Source: Parabacteroides sp. PF5-9 (GTDB lineage: Bacteria; Bacteroidota; Bacteroidia; Bacteroidales; Tannerellaceae). From it: a stretch of DNA of 64,000 nucleotides. Position numbers and translations under genes: made by a program. Below are positions 1-7,174 of this stretch, in pieces (within the stretch, counting starts at the first letter, position 1; the number at the start of each line of letters is the position of its first letter). The notes under the pieces are model-generated. The model saw only the letters and a program-made list of their open reading frames with translations. It was not told the origin of the DNA and did not search any database. The stretch is from assembly GCF_029893105.1 (NCBI RefSeq), contig NZ_JARXWG010000002.1, positions 186,001-250,000 of the forward strand. Direction: 5' to 3'.

Positions 1-1938
1 AATATAGGCCGGAGAATAAACAGAAATATCTGCAGATTTTAAACGTTCTATGACCAATTGATCATCCTTATCATAAGTTACCGCAATAGAATAAGTTCCT
101 CCCACTGCCAAAGGAAGGGCAAACCGTTTTTTATTCCCGTTTGCATCTATACAGTCGGCATAATAAATCTTTCCTTTTTCCGGTATAAAATCAAAAACTC
201 CCATACCAGCATGATGTGTTTTCAGTGATGCCTGTATATTTCCATCAGTATCAACAATCACTCCGGAAATAGCCGTAGATATTCCCGTTTCATTTAGTGC
301 TTTAAATGCTATTTTACAAGACACACCACAAAGTAAATGTCCACCCTCGGGGAAAAAAGAGACATCGTAATCCACCTTTTCTGACAACTCATTTTCATTA
401 GCTGTTTGCTGTTGTTTTATGGAGATATCTCCAATGCGGATATGCTTTTTAAAAAAATAATCAGCATCAGGATTATCCATATAACGTGTATAGGCACGTA
501 AAGTATAATAACCTTCAGACATCATTTCTGAAAGAAATATAGAGCCTTGATATAACCCGTTTTCCGGACGTATCAAAGAGCGATTTACTAACGTTCCTGA
601 TGAGTTGATTAATTCAACATATACATATCTGCTAAGAGATGAAGGCTGGTGAGTGGTAGCATCTGTTAGGTATGCTTTAAACCAAATACGTTCGCCTGAT
701 ACATAATAGTCTCGATCTGTATGTAAATGTATTTTTTCCTGCGGATATGCTTGTAATTGATCGCTAAAATGGGTGAGCACTTTCTTTTCGAGTCGTGAAT
801 TAATCTGTGTAAACTCTGCTGTGTGGTTGGAATTATAGTCTATCGGTAATAGATAGTCAACCGGTAACATATTCCCGACCCGTTGTCCTCCCATGCTTCC
901 TGCAAAAGCGACCTTATCTATCGGACTAATAATATGATAATGATCAACAAAAAAAGAGTCCGTATAAAAAAAGACTTGCGAATAATCATTACCATAAGTA
1001 ATATCTAGAAAAGGAACCATCGGATTATCCTCATTGTTTTGTCTAACAGTTAACATCTCCTTCACACTTTTAAAATTAAGTGTAGTGTTATATTCTTTCG
1101 GATAAAGTTTTTGGTTTAAATGTATTAAAGCAGTATCTGTATTGTGATCAATCATAAAACAGTCATTCAAAAGCAACCGTTGTCCATTCATTTCCACTGT
1201 AAAACCAGATTCATCCAATGTACCCTCATAAAGATGTCTGATAAAATTATTAACAGATGATTCGTATGTTTTTATCCGATTTTGAATTATTCGGGGGGTA
1301 TTCTCTCCCGTGTCTTTAAAAAAAGAAGTACCTAAATAATAGGAACGTCTCATTTTGGAATTTCCCAAGCTATTATCAGAATACCAAACTGAAAACTCTT
1401 TTAGGTCATAAGTCAGTTCATATCCTAAATAATTGTTTTTTATCACAATAGGCACATTAGATGTTGCTGTCAATTGTCTTGATTCTGAGTCATAAATAAT
1501 ACGGATATCATCCTCATTGAGGATCTGGCAATTTTTGCCACTCACATTAGTTCCTAAAAACTGATTACGGAAGGCTTTAAGCTTTTTCTCTCTACTATAT
1601 TTTTCTGCTTTTCCTCTTATTACTATTTCATCTATTCTCTCTATCCGTTCTTGCAAATAAATAGTATCAGGTAATTGTTGAAAAGGCGACTCAATCACTA
1701 TTTTTTCATACTTGAGGTAGCTAACGACTAAAGATGTATTGATCTCTTGTCCAATATGTAATTCAAATCGACCATCTATATCAGTAATGGTATTGTAGGA
1801 AGTCCCATTCAAATAAACTGTAGCATTCCATACTGGTTCTTTCAATACTTTATCAAAGACATAGCCCGTTAGAGTCTGCGCTTTTAATAATGTATTACAA
1901 AAGAAAAAAAAGAGAATAAAAAAAATACATTTTTTCAT
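1..1938 (-). CDS. Carboxypeptidase-regulatory-like / MG2 domain protein, 3' part beyond window
   Basis: An open frame runs from an ATG at 1936-1938 off the left edge (at least 646 residues; the C-terminus is missing). Residues 1-21 are a hydrophobic signal peptide ending KAQ. A CarboxypepD_reg-like beta-sandwich follows (about 22-105). The segment around residue 400 reads EKIHLHTDRDYYVSGERIW, the hallmark of macroglobulin MG2 domains found in large Bacteroidota envelope proteins, often upstream of a TonB plug. It is probably an exported, outer-membrane-associated protein. The middle (about 110-390) resembles the stand-alone family that carries an N-terminal regulatory domain and an FLGTN-type motif, so this may be a fusion of two families that often occur separately. 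Substrate unknown. Confidence 0.75.
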   Translation of the reverse strand, partial: MKKCIFFILFFFFCNTLLKAQTLTGYVFDKVLKEPVWNATVYLNGTSYNTITDIDGRFELHIGQEINTSLVVSYLKYEKIVIESPFQQLPDTIYLQERIERIDEIVIRGKAEKYSREKKLKAFRNQFLGTNVSGKNCQILNEDDIRIIYDSESRQLTATSNVPIVIKNNYLGYELTYDLKEFSVWYSDNSLGNSKMRRSYYLGTSFFKDTGENTPRIIQNRIKTYESSVNNFIRHLYEGTLDESGFTVEMNGQRLLLNDCFMIDHNTDTALIHLNQKLYPKEYNTTLNFKSVKEMLTVRQNNEDNPMVPFLDITYGNDYSQVFFYTDSFFVDHYHIISPIDKVAFAGSMGGQRVGNMLPVDYLLPIDYNSNHTAEFTQINSRLEKKVLTHFSDQLQAYPQEKIHLHTDRDYYVSGERIWFKAYLTDATTHQPSSLSRYVYVELINSSGTLVNRSLIRPENGLYQGSIFLSEMMSEGYYTLRAYTRYMDNPDADYFFKKHIRIGDISIKQQQTANENELSEKVDYDVSFFPEGGHLLCGVSCKIAFKALNETGISTAISGVIVDTDGNIQASLKTHHAGMGVFDFIPEKGKIYYADCIDANGNKKRFALPLAVGGTYSIAVTYDKDDQLVIERLKSADISVYSPAYI

Positions 1939-2184
1939 ATTATTTTTTCATATTACTTTTTCATGTTACTTATTTGTAGGACTGACTTTTCAGCCAGTCC
2001 TATATTTATCCAACTATCAAACTAGATCATAGTCACAACTCCCATCATAGCAATTATTTGCACAATCTTGTGAAGAATAATAATATGACCAATTCTAAAG
2101 ACATTCTGTTCTTTTATATCTAAAATGTCAATAATTTATTTTCTAGGATAATGTTATAAAAAATAAAAGTAACAACCAAATTTT

Positions 2185-2206
2185 TTTGGTCACAATTTGG
2201 TCACAA
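2185..2206. repeat. Tandem 11-bp repeat, TTTGGTCACAA x2
   Basis: Two exact copies of TTTGGTCACAA lie head to tail, one helical turn each. They sit about 100 bp downstream (minus-strand sense) of the candidate -7 element of the truncated gene, in its leader region. This may be a protein-binding site or chance; only the repetition is seen directly. Confidence 0.5.
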
Positions 2207-2430
2207 GTTACAAACACTCACGATTCCACGATGAAATCGTTATTATTCCTTCAAAAAAAAATAGATTAGTTCTATTTTTTGTCATTTCCGTGACACAAAT
2301 TAACAAAAATACACATACTATTTATCAAAATCAGCTTTGATACATACTTTATTTGATCATCACAATGTAGTATTTGAATCCAGATATTACGATAATATAA
2401 AAGGAATATAACTTTTCATCCTCATAAAAA

Positions 2431-2473
2431 AGCGCTGAAACCAGGAACTTTTGCAACCTGTTCTTTCAGCGCT
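2431..2473 (-). terminator. Rho-independent terminator of the barrel gene
   Basis: AGCGCTGAAA at 2431-2440 pairs perfectly with TTTCAGCGCT at 2464-2473. Read on the minus strand, the stem is followed by a T-run (TTTTTATGAGG). It lies about 25 bp past the stop codon of the minus-strand gene that ends at 2498. Confidence 0.85.
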
Positions 2474-2497
2474 TCTTTATAAATAACTTCTTATGAA

Positions 2498-3235
2498 TCA
2501 GAAAGCACGGAAGTTCAATTGCAAATTCAAGACCGGATAAATATTGAAATCCTTCAGGAACTTATTGAAATCACTAATTTTTTCATTGATTTCCAACTCT
2601 TTGATAGATGTAATATCCTGCCCTTCAACAACTCTAACCTTAGGACTTCCATGAAACATAGCACCCAGTTCGACTTTGAACCCAAACCGTTTTGTTTGAG
2701 TGACCGAACGGCCATAACCGAATCCCACATACGGTTTAAACCCATTGGTTTTAAGGTGAGCCGCCACACGACCATTTATACTCGGAGCAATAATCACATC
2801 CCCGATCTCAACCGGACGGACAGCATAGTCTGCTCGTACTTTAATGATATCCGATGTACCTATATACATACCCCCCGTAACATGGAACCGTTTATTACGT
2901 AAAGGAAAGAAATCGGCCAATAAAAGTCCGTTCACCATATTGGCTTTTGCCTTCATAGGAATGACCGCTTCATAATCAAGACTCACTCCTTCCTCCACCT
3001 CATAATAGATCACATCTTTGTAATCGTAGTCATACGTATATTGAAACATCATTACACCGGTTCGAAGCGAAAGCCAAGAAGTTACAGGGGAGGCTAACTG
3101 TATACCTACACCTAAAGTTCCGGCATTTACAGAGACAGACATATGTTTAAATGGCTTCACTTCATCCTGAGCATAAGACGTTACCACCGAACACCATAAG
3201 GCAAAAAGAAGAATCAGAAATGTGTTGTTTTTCAT
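2498..3235 (-). CDS. Outer-membrane beta-barrel protein, function unknown
   Basis: 245 residues. A signal peptide (about 1-22, cleavage after SYA before QDE) is followed by alternating hydrophobic strands and a C-terminal aromatic end (NLQLNFRAF), as in small outer-membrane barrels. Repeated strand-like segments such as LSLRTGVMMF, FHVTGGMYIG and KPYVGFGYGR support this. It is monocistronic by appearance, with its own -7 element upstream and a strong terminator downstream. I do not recognise a specific family or ligand. Confidence 0.7.
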   Translation of the reverse strand: MKNNTFLILLFALWCSVVTSYAQDEVKPFKHMSVSVNAGTLGVGIQLASPVTSWLSLRTGVMMFQYTYDYDYKDVIYYEVEEGVSLDYEAVIPMKAKANMVNGLLLADFFPLRNKRFHVTGGMYIGTSDIIKVRADYAVRPVEIGDVIIAPSINGRVAAHLKTNGFKPYVGFGYGRSVTQTKRFGFKVELGAMFHGSPKVRVVEGQDITSIKELEINEKISDFNKFLKDFNIYPVLNLQLNFRAF

Positions 3236-3283
3236 AAAAATATGTTTTTAGTTAGAAGTAATACAAGCCGAAATTTAGGTCTG

Positions 3284-3291
3284 CAAATATA
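3284..3291 (-). promoter_or_regulatory. Candidate -7 element (TATATTTG, minus strand)
   Basis: The plus strand reads CAAATATA, i.e. TATATTTG on the minus strand, about 49 bp before the start codon at 3235. It matches the Bacteroidota TAnnTTTG consensus. A clear -33 TTTG at 19-21 bp was not seen. Confidence 0.5.
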
Positions 3292-3414
3292 GTGAAAATC
3301 CATAAGGAATAACTTATATAAAATTGTATCTCCAAATACAAGAATACTGAACACTTTCTGTAGAAACCAAAACAAAAAACCAAAACATCCAATCGATTTA
3401 TTTGCAACTCTTAT

Positions 3415-3520
3415 AACACTTTTTTGTTAGAGGTACGTCTAAATCAGTTTAGAGGTACGTGTAAAATCATTTAGAGGTACCTCTAACAGAAAATAGAGGT
3501 AGGTGTAACAAAAAAGTGTT
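3415..3520. repeat. 84-bp four-unit palindrome array, copy 1, inside a 15-bp inverted repeat
   Basis: The 84-bp core is 3426-3509. Four related units based on the palindrome TTAGAGGTACCTCTAA have centres at 3434.5, 3456.5, 3478.5 and 3500.5, exactly 22 bp apart. The core begins GTTAGAGG and ends GTGTAAC. It is bracketed by a perfect 15-bp inverted repeat, AACACTTTTTTGTTA (3415-3429) and its complement (3506-3520). The same 84-bp architecture recurs at 34207-34290 and 62443-62526. Copy 1 lies upstream of the barrel gene and downstream of the DUF362 gene, both on the minus strand. Confidence 0.9.
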
Positions 3521-3575
3521 GCAATTGCTATAAAAAAGCAGTCCATATGATATTTCAATATCTATTGTATGCAAC

Positions 3576-3620
3576 AAAAAAACATCAGGCGATCTCCTTC
3601 CAGAGACAACCTGATGTTTT
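3576..3620 (-). terminator. Terminator of the DUF362 gene
   Basis: AAAACATCAGG (3579-3589) and CCTGATGTTTT (3610-3620) form a perfect 11-bp stem. On the minus strand it ends in a run of seven Ts (complement of 3576-3582). It lies about 64 bp after the stop codon at 3684. Confidence 0.85.
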
Positions 3621-3683
3621 ATAATCAATGTGAATCAGTGGCTAAAAAAGTATACTCCTACTCGAATAAGAGTTGATCCGAGT

Positions 3684-5255
3684 TCAATTCACTTTTTTAT
3701 AAACCAATTCTATTCCGTCTTTTTTTCCAAGATTCCGATTATACTGTTTATCGGTCGCATTATTCCAGTGTTCGACCACACCGAGACTTTTCAACGGATT
3801 TCCGTTTCTTTCGGGATCATAACTGGTTCCGGAAGGAGGATTGGAGGCTAATGCAGCTTCCACCATATACATATCGGCGTAATTGATATCCACCATACCC
3901 GGCCATTCGGAAGAAAGAAAATCGAGACCTACAGCATCGATCGCCACCGGATCTTGTGATGCGAAGAGTGAGTTCGGCCAGTTGCCGTTGAATGGGGCTA
4001 ATTTCCATTTCCCGGAAGGTTTGCCGTCGACTTTCTCTGAGCCATACAAGCCGTCTATCAGATAAAGCATTGTTTTGTCACCCAGGTATTCGTGACCCAT
4101 AAAATCGACAAAGGTCATATATTGTGCTTTGCCTTCGCGGTTCTGATTGAAATTGTTATGTGCATTTTTCCGCCAATTGGAATGGATACTGGTGGCGCCA
4201 TACCAGTTTTTCCCACAAAGCGTGACTCCCTGTCCACCATGCCCCTTGAGAATAGCGAAATTGATCACATAATCGGCATCCCGGAAGGAGGTTTCCAGTC
4301 CGGTAGCCAGTTGGCCGTTATCAACGGTATAAGGAATTGCATCCGCAACATAGATCGACTTGATACGTCCTTCTTCTCCACTGTTATCTACATAACGGAC
4401 GTTCGGGAATTCGGCAGCACATTTGGTATAGATCGTGTGTGTCATGTACCGACTGGGATCTAATACCGTTATCGCATCCTGAGGTATACCGCCCTCGTTC
4501 ACCAAGCTTCGAAGCAGTGAAAGGGTCAGGTGGGGTGATGCATTCAACTCCTCTGAGTCGTCATGCGAATAAGTGTTGTTCTGATTGATCTTGATAGCAA
4601 TCTTCTCCCCTGTTTTATAACCGGAATTGCCTCTCTTCTTCGTTTGATTGAAATAAGAGAAAAGTGCATTCCAGGCCTCTTTTTCACTGTTTTTTCCGGT
4701 TAGAGATAAAATCGACTGTTGCATAAGAAGGTCACTGTTTGCCTGATTGTTCCAACGATCTTCAAACCAGTAGCCGGTTTGTTCGTCCCAGGTCGCTGTT
4801 CCCGGCGCATACGACCAGGCTACCCGCCCGGGAAAAATACCACGTGCCATACCTTGCGGAGTATTGGCCGGAAGCATAAATTTCAATTCAACATCTGCTG
4901 CACGAGCATACACCTCCTTCGCATTGTTGACTGTAAATAGAGCCGCACAAGCCAAACCTATCATGATAGATAGCGCAACCCAACCAAATTTTCGCTGTAT
5001 AAACAGCCGCTTAGTTCCTTTAAAGGCTGCGATACTACCTCCTAACGACAACAGGTAGATCACAAACGTCGACATTAATGGAGCGGCAGTCTGCATACAG
5101 GGATAAGTCGCACGGGATGGTTTTGGAATGACACGAATCAGAAACCAAAGAGTCGCCGACAGTCCGAGACCAATAAAAACGAAGTGTCTGAGCCATTTGT
5201 TGACTGTCGTTTCTTCGTATTTTTTTTCAAAATAAAGATAAATACGCTTGATCAT
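3684..5255 (-). CDS. DUF362 domain-containing membrane protein
   Basis: 523 residues. Three hydrophobic segments near the N-terminus (about 24-42, 58-76 and 90-108) anchor it in the inner membrane. The large remainder (about 215-450) carries the DUF362 pattern: GEKIAIKINQNN, then HLTLSLLRSLVNEGG, DAITVLDPSRY, DYVINFAILKGHGG and DPVAIDAVGLDFL. DUF362 proteins are often linked to iron-sulfur or redox proteins, but no cysteine cluster typical of a ferredoxin domain is visible here. It stands alone with its own terminator. The biochemical role is unknown. Confidence 0.8.
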   Translation of the reverse strand: MIKRIYLYFEKKYEETTVNKWLRHFVFIGLGLSATLWFLIRVIPKPSRATYPCMQTAAPLMSTFVIYLLSLGGSIAAFKGTKRLFIQRKFGWVALSIMIGLACAALFTVNNAKEVYARAADVELKFMLPANTPQGMARGIFPGRVAWSYAPGTATWDEQTGYWFEDRWNNQANSDLLMQQSILSLTGKNSEKEAWNALFSYFNQTKKRGNSGYKTGEKIAIKINQNNTYSHDDSEELNASPHLTLSLLRSLVNEGGIPQDAITVLDPSRYMTHTIYTKCAAEFPNVRYVDNSGEEGRIKSIYVADAIPYTVDNGQLATGLETSFRDADYVINFAILKGHGGQGVTLCGKNWYGATSIHSNWRKNAHNNFNQNREGKAQYMTFVDFMGHEYLGDKTMLYLIDGLYGSEKVDGKPSGKWKLAPFNGNWPNSLFASQDPVAIDAVGLDFLSSEWPGMVDINYADMYMVEAALASNPPSGTSYDPERNGNPLKSLGVVEHWNNATDKQYNRNLGKKDGIELVYKKVN

Positions 5256-5315
5256 AAAAAATGTTTATTTTAATGTATATGGATTATTCAACTATATACG
5301 CTATGTGTTCGCGCA

Positions 5316-5323
5316 CAAATATA
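5316..5323 (-). promoter_or_regulatory. Candidate -7 element for the DUF362 gene
   Basis: CAAATATA on the plus strand gives TATATTTG on the minus strand, about 61 bp before the start codon. It matches TAnnTTTG; no clear -33 partner. Confidence 0.45.
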
Positions 5324-5536
5324 CATAAATATTATATCTGAAACAGGCATGAAAGAAGTTATCACCACAATGTTCGCCGGAAATTAAGAGATAAGACGCG
5401 GAAGAAAATTTTGCAACTCTATTTTCTTAACTCTTAAAACGATTGTTTTTTTACGGTGTGTGCGCTAAAACATATAAAATTACTTGTTTTTATCATAAAA
5501 AATATGTATAAAAACACTTTTGATCTATATTTCATG

Positions 5537-5544
5537 TATATTTG
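5537..5544 (+). promoter_or_regulatory. Candidate -7 element (TATATTTG)
   Basis: TATATTTG on the plus strand, 176 bp before the ATG of the thioredoxin-like gene. If used, it gives a leader of about 170 nt. The nearest TTTG upstream (5519-5522) is only 14 bp away, shorter than the usual 19-21. Confidence 0.5.
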
Positions 5545-5549
5545 CACCC

Positions 5550-5719
5550 TCCAAAACAATCGAAGGAATGCTTTAGCGAAAGTATTTTTATGTTTTGTGT
5601 CCTGAAAATCAGGAGTCGGGAAAACACAATAAGGCAATAATCAAAACCGTTTACGTACAACGTAAACAATTTATATGATTTAGTGGTTTTCCGATTAAGT
5701 ATAACTTAAATATGATTTT
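5550..5719 (+). promoter_or_regulatory. Structured 5' leader, four small hairpins
   Basis: The inferred leader has four potential hairpins: ATGCTTT/AAAGTAT followed by a T-run (5569-5590), TCCTGA/TCAGGA (about 5599-5613), GTTTACG/CGTAAAC (5649-5655 and 5661-5667), and TTAAGT/ACTTAA just before the start. It matches no riboswitch that I know. No other gene is visible in the 464 bp between 5256 and 5719. Confidence 0.35.
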
Positions 5720-6220
5720 ATGAGAGGAAAAGCTTATGTTCTCGTGATCATGGTTGTATTGATTACAATGGCTTCCGGATCAAAAGATGCAAATCCGACA
5801 GAAGGTTTAAACCCTGGAGATATTGCTCCGAGAATAGAGTCTTTAGAAAACCAGATTAATCTGGATTTTCAAAATCATTCGTCCCGTTACACCCTATTGA
5901 ATTTCTGGGCGGCTTACGATGCCGAATCGAGAGCCTGTAACGTTCGACTAGCGAATGAGGTCAACAAATTCAACCCCGAACAAATTGCGATGTACTCCAT
6001 TTCTTTGGATGAAAACGAATCGGTTTTTCACGAAACAGTCAAAATCGACAGACTGAATGGAGCAAAACAACTACACGAAGGGTTGGGTAAAATGTCAGTA
6101 GTGTATAAAAAATTCGACCTTGAAAAAGGGTTTCGCAATTTTTTGATTAACAACGAAGGAATGATTGTAGCAGTAAATGTCACTCCGGATAAACTGACAG
6201 AAGTATTGAATGCAAATTAA
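5720..6220 (+). CDS. Thioredoxin-like (TlpA/redoxin fold) protein lacking CxxC
   Basis: 166 residues. An N-terminal hydrophobic signal (about 5-20) is followed by a TlpA-like fold: LNPGDIAPRIESL, then RYTLLNFWAAYD, then AMYSISLDE and GFRNFLINNEGMIVAVN. In active TlpA/ResA proteins the FWAxWC(G/P)xC site follows the first strand. Here it reads FWAAYDAESRAC, so both catalytic cysteines are missing and only an unrelated Cys remains. It is therefore probably not a thiol oxidoreductase and may be a binding or structural relative. It is followed by a terminator, so it is monocistronic. Confidence 0.7.
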   Translation: MRGKAYVLVIMVVLITMASGSKDANPTEGLNPGDIAPRIESLENQINLDFQNHSSRYTLLNFWAAYDAESRACNVRLANEVNKFNPEQIAMYSISLDENESVFHETVKIDRLNGAKQLHEGLGKMSVVYKKFDLEKGFRNFLINNEGMIVAVNVTPDKLTEVLNAN

Positions 6221-6244
6221 TCAATTATGATTTATTAAATCGAG

Positions 6245-6277
6245 TAAGACTGTCCCCTATTCCGGGAGACAGTCTTA
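6245..6277 (+). terminator. Terminator of the thioredoxin-like gene
   Basis: TAAGACTGTC (6245-6254) pairs with GACAGTCTTA (6268-6277) and is followed by TTTTTTATTT. It starts 25 bp after the stop codon. Confidence 0.9.
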
Positions 6278-6345
6278 TTTTTTATTTATCGCCCCATACC
6301 AGCATTTTCTTACTTCTATCTTCTTACTTCCAACTCCTACCCTCT

Positions 6346-6852
6346 TCATTTTTTCGGTGGAGGCAACGGAACGCCAATTTTTATAAATTCATCATAGACG
6401 ACCTTCGGATGATCAGCTGATGAATGGGCTTTATTTTCTGTTTTTCGTTGGTTTCTGGATTTTAAATTTTCATCACTATACACACGTAAAGTCTCTGTCC
6501 TGTCGCCTAATAAAGAACTTTGAGAAACCTCCGAATTTAAGATATTCTCTTTCGGAGTGATTGTGGGAAGCAGATTCTGCTCCAATAAACCACGATAAGC
6601 ACCGATATACTCACACCAAACAGATTTGCCCTGTTTGTAGATGCGGTAGGTATAATTTGACCAGGCCGTCGATACATGCACCTCATGATTCCAGATATCG
6701 ACAGTAGCCTCCGAGTTAAAATAAGGATCTCTGATGACAACACGTTTCAGATTTGCAGTTTCTTCTTTGATAAGCGTCAGCCATTTATCAGAATGTAAGA
6801 TTTCTGCAATAATATCAGCCAATTCTTCTTTGATCTCAAATTGTATGCGCAT
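6346..6852 (-). CDS. Hypothetical cytoplasmic protein
   Basis: 168 residues, no signal peptide or membrane segment. The N-terminal half (MRIQFEIKEELADIIAEIL) is helical and charged, followed by a strand-rich part with several Trp and Tyr residues. The C-terminal 70 residues are polar, low in hydrophobics and end in a proline-lysine tail (PLPPPKK), suggesting disorder. I do not recognise a family. It is transcribed against both neighbours. The reading frame is clean over its length, but support is moderate. Confidence 0.5.
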   Translation of the reverse strand: MRIQFEIKEELADIIAEILHSDKWLTLIKEETANLKRVVIRDPYFNSEATVDIWNHEVHVSTAWSNYTYRIYKQGKSVWCEYIGAYRGLLEQNLLPTITPKENILNSEVSQSSLLGDRTETLRVYSDENLKSRNQRKTENKAHSSADHPKVVYDEFIKIGVPLPPPKK

Positions 6853-7174
6853 TGTTATTGCCTGCCGGTCAGGACTTTTTAAGGTTCCAGGTTCTAATTA
6901 AACACGTTCTGACATGATAAGTAATACAGATAGAAAACCGAGGGCAATCGTGGAAGCTTGCTCACAAAAATTGCCGAGAAGTCTCCTATTCTACAAATAT
7001 AACGAAAATCCAGTAAAGGGTGAAAAAAACAACCTAAAAAAACAAGTCGAACAGAAAGACTTTATCCACATATTTTCAATTTGTGGCTCTCGCTTATATT
7101 TTATCAAATTTTTATTTTATACTTTTGTCACTTACAGACTACTTATACTAATATTTTTAATAAACCCGACTATC
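6853..7174. other. Divergent intergenic region, 322 bp
   Basis: It separates the minus-strand hypothetical gene from the plus-strand lipoprotein gene. An open frame extends upstream of the lipoprotein start to 6914, but its translation has no signal peptide at the front, so it is treated as untranslated. A -7-like TACTTTTG lies at 7120-7127. Confidence 0.5.
7120..7127 (+). promoter_or_regulatory. Candidate -7 element (TACTTTTG)
   Basis: It matches TAnnTTTG and lies 48 bp before the lipoprotein ATG at 7175, which supports that internal start over the longer open frame. No clear -33. Confidence 0.45.

Larger units (their letters stand above)
1939..2497. other. Intergenic region, 559 bp
   Basis: AT-rich and without a convincing gene. 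It holds the leader and probable promoter of the truncated gene to its left (a TATTTTTG -7 match on the minus strand at 2304-2311), a tandem 11-bp repeat, a small hairpin at 1978-2001 (AGGACTG / CAGTCCT), and on the right the terminator of the next gene. Confidence 0.5.

Noticed and set aside
1984-2090. Cys-rich minus-strand frame (contains SSQDCANNCYDGSC) that looks like a small peptide
   Set aside because: It has an in-frame stop just upstream and no ATG within the open part, so there is no translatable start. Possibly a decayed small gene or chance.
3426-3509. The 22-bp-spaced arrays as a CRISPR
   Set aside because: Units are themselves palindromes separated by only about 4-6 variable bases; there are no spacer-length segments and no cas genes in the window.
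5434-5637. 67-codon minus-strand frame between the DUF362 and thioredoxin-like genes
   Set aside because: It lies over the candidate promoter and hairpin leader of the plus-strand gene and has no recognisable features.
6914-7174. Upstream extension of the lipoprotein frame
   Set aside because: The 87 extra residues carry no homology-like pattern and would bury the lipobox; the ATG at 7175 gives a proper lipoprotein signal and follows a -7 element.
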